Of a DNA stretch of 64,000 bases, positions 43,961-52,537 are shown in pieces; the stretch's first letter is position 1; each line of letters begins with the position of its first letter. The position numbers and the translations under genes are program-made. The stretch is taken from the NCBI GenBank assembly GCA_946497035.1, contig CAMMIW010000008.1:45682-109681 (forward strand), given 5' to 3'. The notes below the pieces were generated by a model. The model worked only from the letters and a program-made list of their open reading frames with translations, was not told the DNA's origin and did not search any database. The stretch comes from an uncultured Eubacteriaceae bacterium (GTDB lineage Bacteria > Bacillota > Clostridia > Lachnospirales > CAG-274).

Positions 43961-45052
43961 TTAATATTTGAAGTTTTCTCTATATTGCATATATTTACTA
44001 ACCATTAACATTATTTTAAAAATAATAGCATCATCAAAGTTTCTAAGATCAAGCCCTGTCATTTTTTGTAATTTATCTAATCTATACACTAATGTGTTTC
44101 TGTGTATATAAAGCTGCCTTGATGTTTCAGATACATTTAAGTTGTTTTCAAAAAATTTAGCAACTGTTGTTAAAGTTTCTTCATCAAAAGAAGCCATTGT
44201 TATACCATCTAAAACTTCGCCTACAAACATTTTACATAAGTTGTTTGGTAATTGATAAATAAGCCTACCTATACCTAGCTGTTCATATTTTATGATATTT
44301 TTTTCTTCTTCAAATATTTTTCCAACCTCTAAAGCCATTTTAGCTTCTTTAAAAGAAGAGGATATATTTCTTAAATCGTGAACTACCGAGCCTATAGCAA
44401 CTAATATTTTCTTTTTAAGCTCTTCTGTAAGTTTTAAATATACTTCATTAGCAAAAGCTTCTATATCTTCTTTAGTTTCTTTAGATTCTAGCTCTTTAAC
44501 AAGGATTATAGTTTTCTCGTCTACCGCTGTTATAAAATCTTTACCTTTTGTTGGGAAAATATTTCTTATTATCTCTACAGAGTTAAGCTCTTTATCTACA
44601 TCTGTTTCTATAAGATAAACTATCCTTTTAACATCATTTTCTATGTGTAATTTTTTAGCTCTAGAATATATGTCTACTAATAATAAATTATCTAATAAAA
44701 GATTTTTTATAAAATTATCCCTATCATATCTCTCTTTATAAGCTACTAAAAGGCTTTGTATTTGAAATGTAGCTATTTTACCTATTTGATATATTTCTTC
44801 ATCTTCACCTTTTGCTAAAACGATATATTCTGTGCTATTGTTATCTAAAACCTTAAAATATTGATAACCTTGCACAAGCTGATTTTCTGCAGGGCTATTA
44901 ATAAAAAATTCTATCCCATCTATAGTAGTATTATTCATATCACTTTCTGTTGTAACAACAACCTTACCTTCTCTATCAACAACACTAAATTCTCTTCTTG
45001 TAATATTTTTTAATCCGTCTATTGTATTTTGTAATATTTGATTTGATATCAT
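43961..45052 (-). CDS. PucR/CdaR-type transcriptional regulator
   Basis: A 363-residue regulator with an N-terminal sugar-diacid-recognition-like domain (NTIDGLKNITRREFSVVDREGKVVVTTE, residues 8-35), a central GGDEF-like domain and a C-terminal PucR helix-turn-helix (FFENNLNVSETSRQLYIHRNTLVYRLDKLQKMTGLDLRNFDDAIIFKI). The effector is unknown. It sits at the head of the ftsEX run, a placement seen in relatives; autoregulation or control of ftsEX is possible. AAAAGGAGTGG lies before the ATG. Confidence 0.88.
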   Translation of the reverse strand: MISNQILQNTIDGLKNITRREFSVVDREGKVVVTTESDMNNTTIDGIEFFINSPAENQLVQGYQYFKVLDNNSTEYIVLAKGEDEEIYQIGKIATFQIQSLLVAYKERYDRDNFIKNLLLDNLLLVDIYSRAKKLHIENDVKRIVYLIETDVDKELNSVEIIRNIFPTKGKDFITAVDEKTIILVKELESKETKEDIEAFANEVYLKLTEELKKKILVAIGSVVHDLRNISSSFKEAKMALEVGKIFEEEKNIIKYEQLGIGRLIYQLPNNLCKMFVGEVLDGITMASFDEETLTTVAKFFENNLNVSETSRQLYIHRNTLVYRLDKLQKMTGLDLRNFDDAIIFKIMLMVSKYMQYRENFKY

Positions 45053-45268
45053 AATAAGGCCACTCCTTTTTGTATTTTTGTATTTAAAATTATATATTTA
45101 ATTTTGGTTTATATAAATCTCTCTATATATTTTATATCAAAAATAGAAAAAATAAAAGACTATTTTATTTAAAATGTTATTTTTTTTGACATATTTTTAT
45201 TTTTACCTTAATTTTATTATTTTTTATTAAAATAAAATTAATTATTTTCACAAAGTTTGTTAAAACAA

Positions 45269-45296
45269 TTGATATATTTTGTATATATGATATAAT
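45269..45296 (+). promoter_or_regulatory. Promoter of the ZapA-like gene
   Basis: TTGATA, 16 bases, TATAAT with TGA directly before the -10 box (extended -10); 28 bases before the ATG at 45325. The 272 bases between this gene and the divergent PucR-type gene contain nothing else I can name. Confidence 0.6.
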
Positions 45297-45324
45297 TATT
45301 ATATTATTTTTTGAGGTGAATTAT

Positions 45325-46806
45325 ATGAGTATAGAAAATAATATTAATAATCAAACAAATAAACATACTGTTTCGGTAAAAATAGGTAATATAAATTATA
45401 ACCTTTCTACAAACGAAAGTATTGAATATATAAACGGTGTTGCCAAATATATTGATAATAAAATGGAAGAGCTTTCATCTATATATGAAAATTTAAATAA
45501 AAACTCTACTTCTTTTTTATTAGTTGTAGCTCTTAATATAGCAGATGATTTATTTAAACAACGCCAACTATTCAATAAAAACGTAAAATCTATATCTGAG
45601 CTAGAAGATAAGCTAAATCTTTCATCTACAAAAACTATAGAATTAGAAAATAAAATAAAAGAGCTTAACGTATCTTGCCAAAATAAAGATAACTCTATAT
45701 CATATCTTGAAGATAAAATTAAATCTATAAAAAAAGAAAATGAAAACAACATTTCTAATTTAAAGTTAAACCTAGATAAAACCATTCAAGATAAAGATGA
45801 TATTATAGCTAATTTACAATCAGATATAAATAAACTAACTTTAGATAACGAAAATATTATTTCTACCTTAAAATTAGATATAGATAAAATATCTCAAGAA
45901 AAAGATTCTATTATTTCTAATTTACGTTTAGAAATAGACAAAATATGCGAAGATAAAGACTCTATCATATCTAATTTACATTTAGAAATAGCTAAAATAT
46001 GTGAAGATAAAGACTCTATCATATCTAATCTACGTTTAGATATAGATAAAATATCTCAGGATAAAGATTTTATTATTTCTAATTTACGCCTAGAAATAGA
46101 TAAAGTATCTCAAGATAAAGATTCTATTATATCTAATTTACAGTTAGATATAGATAAAATATCTCAAGATAAAGATGCTACTATATTTACTCTTAAAGAA
46201 GAAATAGAAACATTAAGCCAAAAAGATGATATGATAATAGAGCTACAAGAAAAGCTTAATAATGCTTTAAGCGAAAACGACAATATTAATGCCCAATTAA
46301 AGCATAAATTATCAAGCTCTTTAGCAGAAAAAGATACTATTATATCTAAGCTAGAGCACAGGCTTAATGATGCTTTATCTGAAAGTAAAAATATTAAATC
46401 TCAATTAGAGATTAATTTTAATAAATCTATAAAAGAAAAAGATGATATGATTATAAGCCTTGAGAAAAAACTTAACAGTGCTTTAGAAGAAAACAAACAG
46501 CTTCATTCTGAGCTAGATAACAAAATTAATAGTGCTTTATCTAAAAAAGACTCTTTAATATCTCAGCTAGAAAATAAACTTAATGCAGATTTATCTGAAA
46601 AAGATAAAATAATATCTGATTTAAACAAATCTTTAGCCGAGAAAGATCTTGTTATAGATAATCTAAAAGATAATTTAAACGAAACTACCTTAAAGTTATC
46701 TAACGTAAAAGATATAGAAGAGCTTGAGATAGAAAAAGATCTACAAATTTTAGACTTAGAAGAAGAAATAGAAAATCTCAAAGCACAATTAGAAAAGCTA
46801 CAATAA
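45325..46806 (+). CDS. ZapA-like division protein with a very long repeat coiled coil
   Basis: The N-terminal 100 residues match ZapA, which bundles FtsZ filaments: VSVKIGNINYNLSTNESIEYINGVAKYIDNKMEEL and FLLVVALNIADDLFKQRQL. ZapA normally ends near 100-150 residues; here about 390 further residues form an unbroken charged coiled coil without Pro or Gly breaks, built largely of 18-residue units such as DKDSIISNLRLEIDKISQ; 493 residues in all. The ATG at 45325 follows GAGGTGA. It is followed by U32 and FtsW-family genes, as zapA often is in Clostridia. No membrane segment is seen; a filament-tethering role is inferred. Confidence 0.85.
   Translation: MSIENNINNQTNKHTVSVKIGNINYNLSTNESIEYINGVAKYIDNKMEELSSIYENLNKNSTSFLLVVALNIADDLFKQRQLFNKNVKSISELEDKLNLSSTKTIELENKIKELNVSCQNKDNSISYLEDKIKSIKKENENNISNLKLNLDKTIQDKDDIIANLQSDINKLTLDNENIISTLKLDIDKISQEKDSIISNLRLEIDKICEDKDSIISNLHLEIAKICEDKDSIISNLRLDIDKISQDKDFIISNLRLEIDKVSQDKDSIISNLQLDIDKISQDKDATIFTLKEEIETLSQKDDMIIELQEKLNNALSENDNINAQLKHKLSSSLAEKDTIISKLEHRLNDALSESKNIKSQLEINFNKSIKEKDDMIISLEKKLNSALEENKQLHSELDNKINSALSKKDSLISQLENKLNADLSEKDKIISDLNKSLAEKDLVIDNLKDNLNETTLKLSNVKDIEELEIEKDLQILDLEEEIENLKAQLEKLQ
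45787..46218 (+). repeat. Eight 54-base tandem repeats in the ZapA-like gene
   Basis: Units start at 45787, 45841, 45895, 45949, 46003, 46057, 46111 and 46165, in exact 54-base register, coding for 18-residue units of the form QDKDSIISNLRLEIDKIS. The middle five are nearly identical in DNA. From 46219 the pattern continues with single-residue deletions and more divergence to about 46690. Confidence 0.9.
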
Positions 46807-46892
46807 TAGTTATATATAATTTATATAATATTATGTAATATATATACAAATGTAATATATGTAAATTTATATAAATTATATATTTTTTAATA

Positions 46893-46918
46893 AAAACTAA
46901 AACTATTTAGTTTTATTA
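46893..46918 (+). terminator. Possible terminator after the ZapA-like gene
   Basis: AAAACTAAA and TTTAGTTTT form a nine-base stem with a four-base loop, followed by ATTATT. Only one G-C pair is present, so function is uncertain. The 189-base gap to the U32 gene holds nothing else. Confidence 0.4.
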
Positions 46919-46995
46919 TTACATATATATTAACAAAATTTGTACAATTTGTCCATAACTTTAATAAATTTTATTTTAGAAATTAGGTGAATATT

Positions 46996-49380
46996 TTGAA
47001 ACATAAAAAACCACAACTATTATCGCCTGTTGGCTCTATGGATAGTATGATAGCTGCTGTAAATAATGGCTGTGATGCAATTTATTTAGGTGGAAAAGCT
47101 TTTAATGCTAGGCAAAGCGCTAACAATTTTAGCAACGAAGAGCTAAAATCTGTTATAGATTATTGCCACCTTAGAGGTGTTAAAGTAAATTTAACTTTAA
47201 ACATACTTTACAAAGAAAACGAAATACAAGATGTTTTAAATTTTGTATCGGAAGTTTATTCTTATGGTATAGATGCAATTATAGTTCAAGATATAGGTAT
47301 ATTTAACCTTATAAAAAATAATTTTAATAATGTTACTTTACACGCTAGTACACAAATGACTATACACAATATAGAAGGTGTTAGATTTTTACAAAATTTA
47401 GGTTTTAACCGTGTTGTATTAAGCCGTGAACTCACTTTACCTGAAATTGAAAATATTACTAACAACACATCTATAGAAATAGAAGCTTTTGTTCATGGAG
47501 CCATATGTGTATCTTATTCTGGCCGTTGTCTTATGAGCAGCCTTATAGGTGAACGTAGCGGTAACCGTGGTAGATGTGCCCAACCTTGCCGTATGGAATA
47601 TAAGCTTATAAAAGATGACAAAATATATGCTAATAACTATTTGTTATCTCCTAAAGATACATCTACCCTACCTATAATTGATAAGCTTGTAAAATCTGGC
47701 ATACATACCTTTAAAATTGAAGGCAGAATGAAAAGTCCAGAATATGTAGCTAGTGTAACATCTAACTATAGAAAATATATAGATAAAGTAGAAAATAATA
47801 CTTTTTCTAATATAGAAGATAATGATTTAAAAGAACTTACACAAATTTTTAATCGTGGTGGTAGCTCTATAACAGGCTATTATGAAAATTGGTCTAACAA
47901 ATCTATGATTAGCCCTTCTCCTAAAAGTAGCGGTCTACAAATAGGAATAGTAGAAAGCTATAACAAAAAAACTAAAAAATGTACAATAAAAATTAATCAA
48001 CCTGTTATAGGTGGAGATGGCATAGAAATTTGGACAAAAACTAAGCCACATTGTGGAACTAATATCTCTAAACAAGCAGGTGTAGGCGATCTAATAAATG
48101 TTACTATAAATGGTAATATAAACAAAGGAGATCTTGTTTTTAGATCTTTTGATAAAGCATTAGATAACAAACTAAAAAAATTGTATAATAAAGATACTAG
48201 AAAACAAGAAATAAAAGCAGAAGTTATAGCTAAGATAAATAAACCTCTCACATTAAAATTATACGTTAACAATATTGAAATAATAGAAGAAGGATATATT
48301 ATAGAAGAAGCTAAAAATTCTTCTGTAACTGAAGATATACTTATAGAAAAATTATCTAAAACAGGAGATACACCTTTTTATTTAGTTTTTGAAAATGTTG
48401 ATATAGATGAAAATATTTATATTCCTGTAAGCGCTATTAATAATTTAAGAAGACAAGCTACAGAAAATCTACAACAAAAACTTATAAAAAGTTTTGAAAG
48501 AGATAAAATAAATGTTAATTATACCCCTACTATAAATATACCTAATAATCAATATTTAACAACATTAGTGCAAAATAAAGAGCAATTTGATGCTTGTTTA
48601 GAAACAAATTGTTTAAAACGAATATACGTGGAGCTAACAGAAAATAATTTGAAAAATTTAAATTATTTTATAGAAAATGCACATAAAAATAATATTGAAA
48701 TATTTGTTGCTTTACTTTGGATATTTAGAGAACCTATGGCTAAAGATTTTTACAGTATGTTAAATATATTAGAAAGTTCTAATATAGACGGTTATCTTTT
48801 AAGAAACTATATGGACTTAAAAACAAACAAAAAAATTGTTGCCGATTATACTTTTAATATATTTAATAATGCATCTATAGATAAATTGTTATCTTTATTT
48901 AATAATGTAACTTTATCTCCAGAGCTTACTTTAGCAGAAATAAAGAATTTATCATCTGAAAATACAGAGCTATTAGTATATGGCAAGCTACCATTAATGA
49001 CAACTCATCAATGCCCTGTTGGTTTATATGTTGGAAATAAAGGTAATAATAGATTTTGTAAAATGAAAAATAAATGTGATGATTTTTATTTAAAAGATAG
49101 AACAGGAACAAGTTTCCCTATAAAAAATGATTGTTTTAATTGTGTTACAACAATTATAAATAAATCTCCTTTATTTGTATTAAACAAATACGAAGAATTT
49201 AACAAACTTTCTACCCAATATTTTCGTATTAGTTTCATAGATGAAAATAAAGAAGATATAAAAAATATTATAAATTATTACAACAAAACTTTAATAAATA
49301 AACAAAGCTTTAATATAAAAAATAGCCCTTTTAAAAATTTAGATTATACTAATGGTCATTTTTTTAGAGGTGTCTTATAG
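46996..49380 (+). CDS. U32 family peptidase-like protein (RlhA/YhbU type)
   Basis: Member of the U32 group; well-studied members modify RNA (for example 5-hydroxycytidine in 23S rRNA) rather than cut proteins. The TTG at 46996 is chosen as start since AGGTGA lies five bases before it; 794 residues. Motifs: LLSPVGSMDSMIAAVNNGCDAIYLGGKAFNAR, VHASTQM-like LHASTQMTIHN, EAFVHGAICVSYSGRCLMSSLIGERSGNRGRCAQPCRMEY with the Fe-S cysteines, FKIEGRMKSPEYVASVTSNYRKYID, a middle DUF3656 region and a Cys-rich C-terminal end (CPVGLYVG, CKMKNKC, CFNC). Confidence 0.92.
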   Translation: MKHKKPQLLSPVGSMDSMIAAVNNGCDAIYLGGKAFNARQSANNFSNEELKSVIDYCHLRGVKVNLTLNILYKENEIQDVLNFVSEVYSYGIDAIIVQDIGIFNLIKNNFNNVTLHASTQMTIHNIEGVRFLQNLGFNRVVLSRELTLPEIENITNNTSIEIEAFVHGAICVSYSGRCLMSSLIGERSGNRGRCAQPCRMEYKLIKDDKIYANNYLLSPKDTSTLPIIDKLVKSGIHTFKIEGRMKSPEYVASVTSNYRKYIDKVENNTFSNIEDNDLKELTQIFNRGGSSITGYYENWSNKSMISPSPKSSGLQIGIVESYNKKTKKCTIKINQPVIGGDGIEIWTKTKPHCGTNISKQAGVGDLINVTINGNINKGDLVFRSFDKALDNKLKKLYNKDTRKQEIKAEVIAKINKPLTLKLYVNNIEIIEEGYIIEEAKNSSVTEDILIEKLSKTGDTPFYLVFENVDIDENIYIPVSAINNLRRQATENLQQKLIKSFERDKINVNYTPTINIPNNQYLTTLVQNKEQFDACLETNCLKRIYVELTENNLKNLNYFIENAHKNNIEIFVALLWIFREPMAKDFYSMLNILESSNIDGYLLRNYMDLKTNKKIVADYTFNIFNNASIDKLLSLFNNVTLSPELTLAEIKNLSSENTELLVYGKLPLMTTHQCPVGLYVGNKGNNRFCKMKNKCDDFYLKDRTGTSFPIKNDCFNCVTTIINKSPLFVLNKYEEFNKLSTQYFRISFIDENKEDIKNIINYYNKTLINKQSFNIKNSPFKNLDYTNGHFFRGVL

Positions 49381-49389
49381 GAGATTTTT

Positions 49390-50730
49390 ATGTATGAACT
49401 TATAATAAGCATTTCTAGATATATTTTTGTTATATATTTAGCTATATTTTTATTAGCAGGATTTTTAATATGCCTTTCCGAAAGAAATATTATCCATATA
49501 AATAGTAACATATGTCTACTAGTGCAAAGATTAATTATTTTCTTTTTTCATACTTTAGCTTTTATAATACTTTCATTTAACAAAGAAAATAATAGTTTAA
49601 ATTTAAATGTTGTTTTGTTTTTTTTAATAACTGTTTCTTTTATTATTTTAGGAAATATTATAGCCTACAAGCTATATAAAAATAGTTGCCATTTAATATT
49701 GAATGGGATATTCTTTTTAATGTCTATCGGTATAACTATGTTATATAGGCTTAATCCTCCATTAGCTATAAGACAATTTGTATGGTTTATTTTAGGTTTT
49801 TCCATATGTTTAATAATACCTATGTTATTAAATATATTACCTAGGCTTAATATGTTTAAATACCTATATTTATTTTTAGGCCTTTCATTATTACTTGCAA
49901 CATTATTATTAGGCGTGGAAGATGGTGGAGCTAAAAATTGGTTATCTATTAAAAGTTTTACATTTCAACCATCAGAGCTAGTAAAAATATTATTTATATT
50001 TTATTTGTCTTCCTGTTTTTCACAAAGCCATTTAAAAATAAAAAATTTAATATATCCTACTATAATGTCTTTTGTTTTTATAATATGTTTAGTTTTTCAA
50101 ACAGATTTAGGAAGTGCATTAATATTTTTTATGACTTATTTAGTAATGGTATATATAGCTACATCTAAAAGTTGGCTTGTTTTATTAGGCTCTTTTTTGG
50201 CTTGTTTAGGCTCTGTTATAGGTTATAAGCTTTTTAGCCATGTTAGAGTTAGAGTTGAAATATGGCTAAACCCTTGGTCAGATATATCAAACAAAGGCTA
50301 TCAAATAGCTCAATCTCTTTTTGCTATAGGCACATATGGTGTTATGGGTAGTGGGTTTAATATGGGTATGCCAAATACTATTCCCGTTGTGGAAAAAGAT
50401 TTAATATTTTCTGCTATATGTGAAGAATTTGGTATATTTTTTGGTATTGGCTTAATATTAATTTTTATTATGATATTTTATAGAAGTGTTAAAGTATCTT
50501 TAAATAGCCAAAATAAATTTTTATGCCTTTTATCTTCTGGTATGACTAGTTTATTATGCTTTCAAACATTTTTAATAATAGGTGGTGCTACAAAGCTTAT
50601 ACCTTTAACAGGTGTTACCTTGCCTTTTATAAGCTATGGCGGTAGCTCTATAATTATTAATTTTGTTATAATTGGTATTTTGCAATGGGTATCCATAAGA
50701 AATGACAAATATAATATATGTATAGATTAA
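49390..50730 (+). CDS. FtsW/RodA/SpoVE (SEDS) family glycosyltransferase
   Basis: Peptidoglycan polymerase with an N-terminal extension of about 90 residues that adds three membrane segments to the usual ten; 446 residues. Family motifs are NWLSIKSFTFQPSELVKI, FQTDLGSALIFFMTY, the catalytic-loop region NKGYQIAQSLFAIGTYGVMGSGFNMGMPNTIPVVEKDLIFSAICEEFG and PLTGVTLPFISYGGSSI. The extended form is typical of a second SEDS gene in Lachnospirales that is paired with a class B PBP. That PBP appears lost here, see the next gene. Starts nine bases after the U32 gene. Confidence 0.92.
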   Translation: MYELIISISRYIFVIYLAIFLLAGFLICLSERNIIHINSNICLLVQRLIIFFFHTLAFIILSFNKENNSLNLNVVLFFLITVSFIILGNIIAYKLYKNSCHLILNGIFFLMSIGITMLYRLNPPLAIRQFVWFILGFSICLIIPMLLNILPRLNMFKYLYLFLGLSLLLATLLLGVEDGGAKNWLSIKSFTFQPSELVKILFIFYLSSCFSQSHLKIKNLIYPTIMSFVFIICLVFQTDLGSALIFFMTYLVMVYIATSKSWLVLLGSFLACLGSVIGYKLFSHVRVRVEIWLNPWSDISNKGYQIAQSLFAIGTYGVMGSGFNMGMPNTIPVVEKDLIFSAICEEFGIFFGIGLILIFIMIFYRSVKVSLNSQNKFLCLLSSGMTSLLCFQTFLIIGGATKLIPLTGVTLPFISYGGSSIIINFVIIGILQWVSIRNDKYNICID

Positions 50731-50757
50731 ACAAATATAAATTTAGTAGGTGATATT

Positions 50758-50910
50758 ATGCGTTCTAATATAAAAAAAGTATTTTGGTTTTATTTTATAT
50801 TATTTTTAATACTTATTATATATTTGTTATATTTTACGTTTTTTGAAAGTAAAAAAATTATATATAATGAATATAACCCCCGAATACAATATATAGAAAA
50901 TAAAAAATAA
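50758..50910 (+). pseudogene. Probable N-terminal stub of a penicillin-binding protein
   Basis: A 50-residue frame with a good ribosome binding site (TAGGTGA) directly after the SEDS gene. It has one membrane helix (VFWFYFILFLILIIYLLYF) and ends FFESKKIIYNEYNPRIQYIENKK. The pattern of a short basic start, one helix and N-x-YNPR is how class B PBPs of the PbpA type begin, shortly before their RG-x-IYDR motif. Here a stop codon and a terminator follow instead. I read it as a truncated PBP; a genuine small membrane protein cannot be ruled out. Confidence 0.6.
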
Positions 50911-50915
50911 TAGAT

Positions 50916-50960
50916 AAAAAAGTCAAGATTGCCTATTAAATAGGTAGACTTGACTTTTTT
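50916..50960. terminator. Strong bidirectional terminator
   Basis: AAAAAAGTCAAG pairs with CTTGACTTTTTT, and inside it CCTAT with ATAGG around loop TAA, with a small internal loop. A-run and T-run on both sides suit the SEDS operon on the plus strand and the fucosidase on the minus strand. Confidence 0.85.
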
Positions 50961-51024
50961 ATAATTATTTTTCGATTATTATAACTTTAAATAAAATGGT
51001 AAGTTTTTATGCTCTATCATATAC

Positions 51025-52431
51025 TTATCTATTTATACAAAAAATATGAGCTATTGTATTTATCCCCTGTTCTTCTCTTGGTAATTTAACTAAAATACCT
51101 TTATCATTTTTTATATATTCCACTTCTTTATCTATATTTAAACATACAATATTTTTAAAATCTTCTGTATATGGTATAAATATTTCTTCTTTTGATGGCA
51201 TATTTTCTTCTGGATATGTATAAATAGAATATACTTTTTTATCCTTTTCTTTTTGTGTAAAGGCTACATTATCTTTTTTATAATGATAGCATACTCTTGT
51301 GCCATATATACATTCACCAAATTTATTTAACCATTTGCCCATATCTTTCATTGTTCTTATAGCACCTTCTGGTAGGCGTCCATCTGGCTGTGGCCCTACA
51401 TTAAGAGCAAGATTTCCACCTTTTGCTACTATATCTACCAATAAACATATTACTTCTCTTGCACTTTTATATGTATCTTCGTATTTAAAAGAGAAAGATG
51501 TGCCCATTGTTATACAACTTTCCCAAGGAACATTTAAAGGTTTTTCAGGAACGCATTGTTCAGGTGTTACATAATTTTCGTATGCTCCGCCGATAGTTCT
51601 ATCTGCACATAACATACCTTTTTGATATTTTCTAATTTCATCTATAACTTCTCCAAGCCTTATATCTTGATTTATCTCTTTAGTTACCCAACCTGCATCA
51701 AACCACATAATATCTATTTGTCCATAGTTTGTGCCTAGCTCTTTAATTTGATTTTGAGTAAATTTAACAAACCTTTCCCATTCTTCTGGTTCTTCTAAAG
51801 GATCATAAGAAGGGCCTCTCCATTGATATTTACCACGTGGATATTTTTCGCTCCAATAGCTATCTACATTCCAATCTGCCTTAGAAAAATAAGCAGCTAT
51901 ACCTATACCTTCCCTTCTAAAAGCCTCAAATAAATGTGCACATATATCTGCATATTTATGTGTTTTAAAAGGACAATCTTTACCTGTTATTTTATAATCT
52001 GTATATTTTGTATCCCACATACAAAAACCGTCGTGATGTTTTGTTGTAAATATCATATATTTAAAACCAGCTTCTTTTGCAAGTTCTGCCCATTTATAAG
52101 GTTGAAACCTAACAGGGTTAAAAGATTTATTTAAGTCAAAATATTGTTTTTTAAATTCTTCTGCTGATACGTTCCAATCTATGCCTGTCCTTGACCATTC
52201 TGCATCTGCATCACTTAAAGCCCAAGATTCTACAATACCTAATTGAGAATAAGCTCCCCAATGCATCATAAGAGCTAGCTTTTGATCTTTAAACCATTCT
52301 AATTTTTTTAAAACTTTTTCATCTGTTGGCCAAACATAATCTTCTTCTTGGCTATAATTGTGAACACCTTGCTCTACTACTTCCTTTTCTTCTTGCTCTT
52401 CTATTTCATCAAATTTTGATTTTTCAGACAT
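51025..52431 (-). CDS. Alpha-L-fucosidase, GH29
   Basis: Removes terminal L-fucose from glycans. The 468-residue protein has the family features WFKDQKLALMMHWGAYSQLG, FTTKHHDGFCMWDTKYTDYKI, GIAAYFSKADWN, QIDIMWFDAGW with the nucleophile Asp, and LLVDIVAKGGNLALNVGPQPDGRLP. There is no signal peptide, so it acts in the cytoplasm on imported oligosaccharides; the first 30 residues are a charged Glu-rich extension. Start at 52431 after AGAGGTG. It closes the ABC-transporter module, which points to uptake of fucosylated host or plant glycans. Confidence 0.93.
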   Translation of the reverse strand: MSEKSKFDEIEEQEEKEVVEQGVHNYSQEEDYVWPTDEKVLKKLEWFKDQKLALMMHWGAYSQLGIVESWALSDADAEWSRTGIDWNVSAEEFKKQYFDLNKSFNPVRFQPYKWAELAKEAGFKYMIFTTKHHDGFCMWDTKYTDYKITGKDCPFKTHKYADICAHLFEAFRREGIGIAAYFSKADWNVDSYWSEKYPRGKYQWRGPSYDPLEEPEEWERFVKFTQNQIKELGTNYGQIDIMWFDAGWVTKEINQDIRLGEVIDEIRKYQKGMLCADRTIGGAYENYVTPEQCVPEKPLNVPWESCITMGTSFSFKYEDTYKSAREVICLLVDIVAKGGNLALNVGPQPDGRLPEGAIRTMKDMGKWLNKFGECIYGTRVCYHYKKDNVAFTQKEKDKKVYSIYTYPEENMPSKEEIFIPYTEDFKNIVCLNIDKEVEYIKNDKGILVKLPREEQGINTIAHIFCINR

Positions 52432-52465
52432 ACTATACACCTCTTTAATTATAAATATATAAAAT

Positions 52466-52527
52466 AAGGTTTTTTCTTATTCAATTATTCTTTAAAATTT
52501 ATATATATTGAAATAAGAAAAAACCTT
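52466..52527 (-). terminator. Long hairpin between binding protein and fucosidase genes
   Basis: AAGGTTTTTTCTTATT (52466-52481) and AATAAGAAAAAACCTT (52512-52527): a perfect 16-base stem with a 30-base A+T loop. It may reduce transcription into the fucosidase or stabilise the upstream message, which codes for the abundant binding protein. Confidence 0.55.
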
Positions 52528-52537
52528 TAGTTAAAAA

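Noticed and set aside
45787..46218. Tandem 54-base units as a CRISPR-like array
   Set aside because: The units are directly adjacent, in frame and encode a coiled coil. There are no unique spacers and no cas genes.
46563..46781. Minus-strand frame within the coiled-coil gene
   Set aside because: It mirrors the repetitive codons of the sense strand (Ser- and Phe-rich), which is a typical shadow of a Lys/Glu-rich coiled coil.
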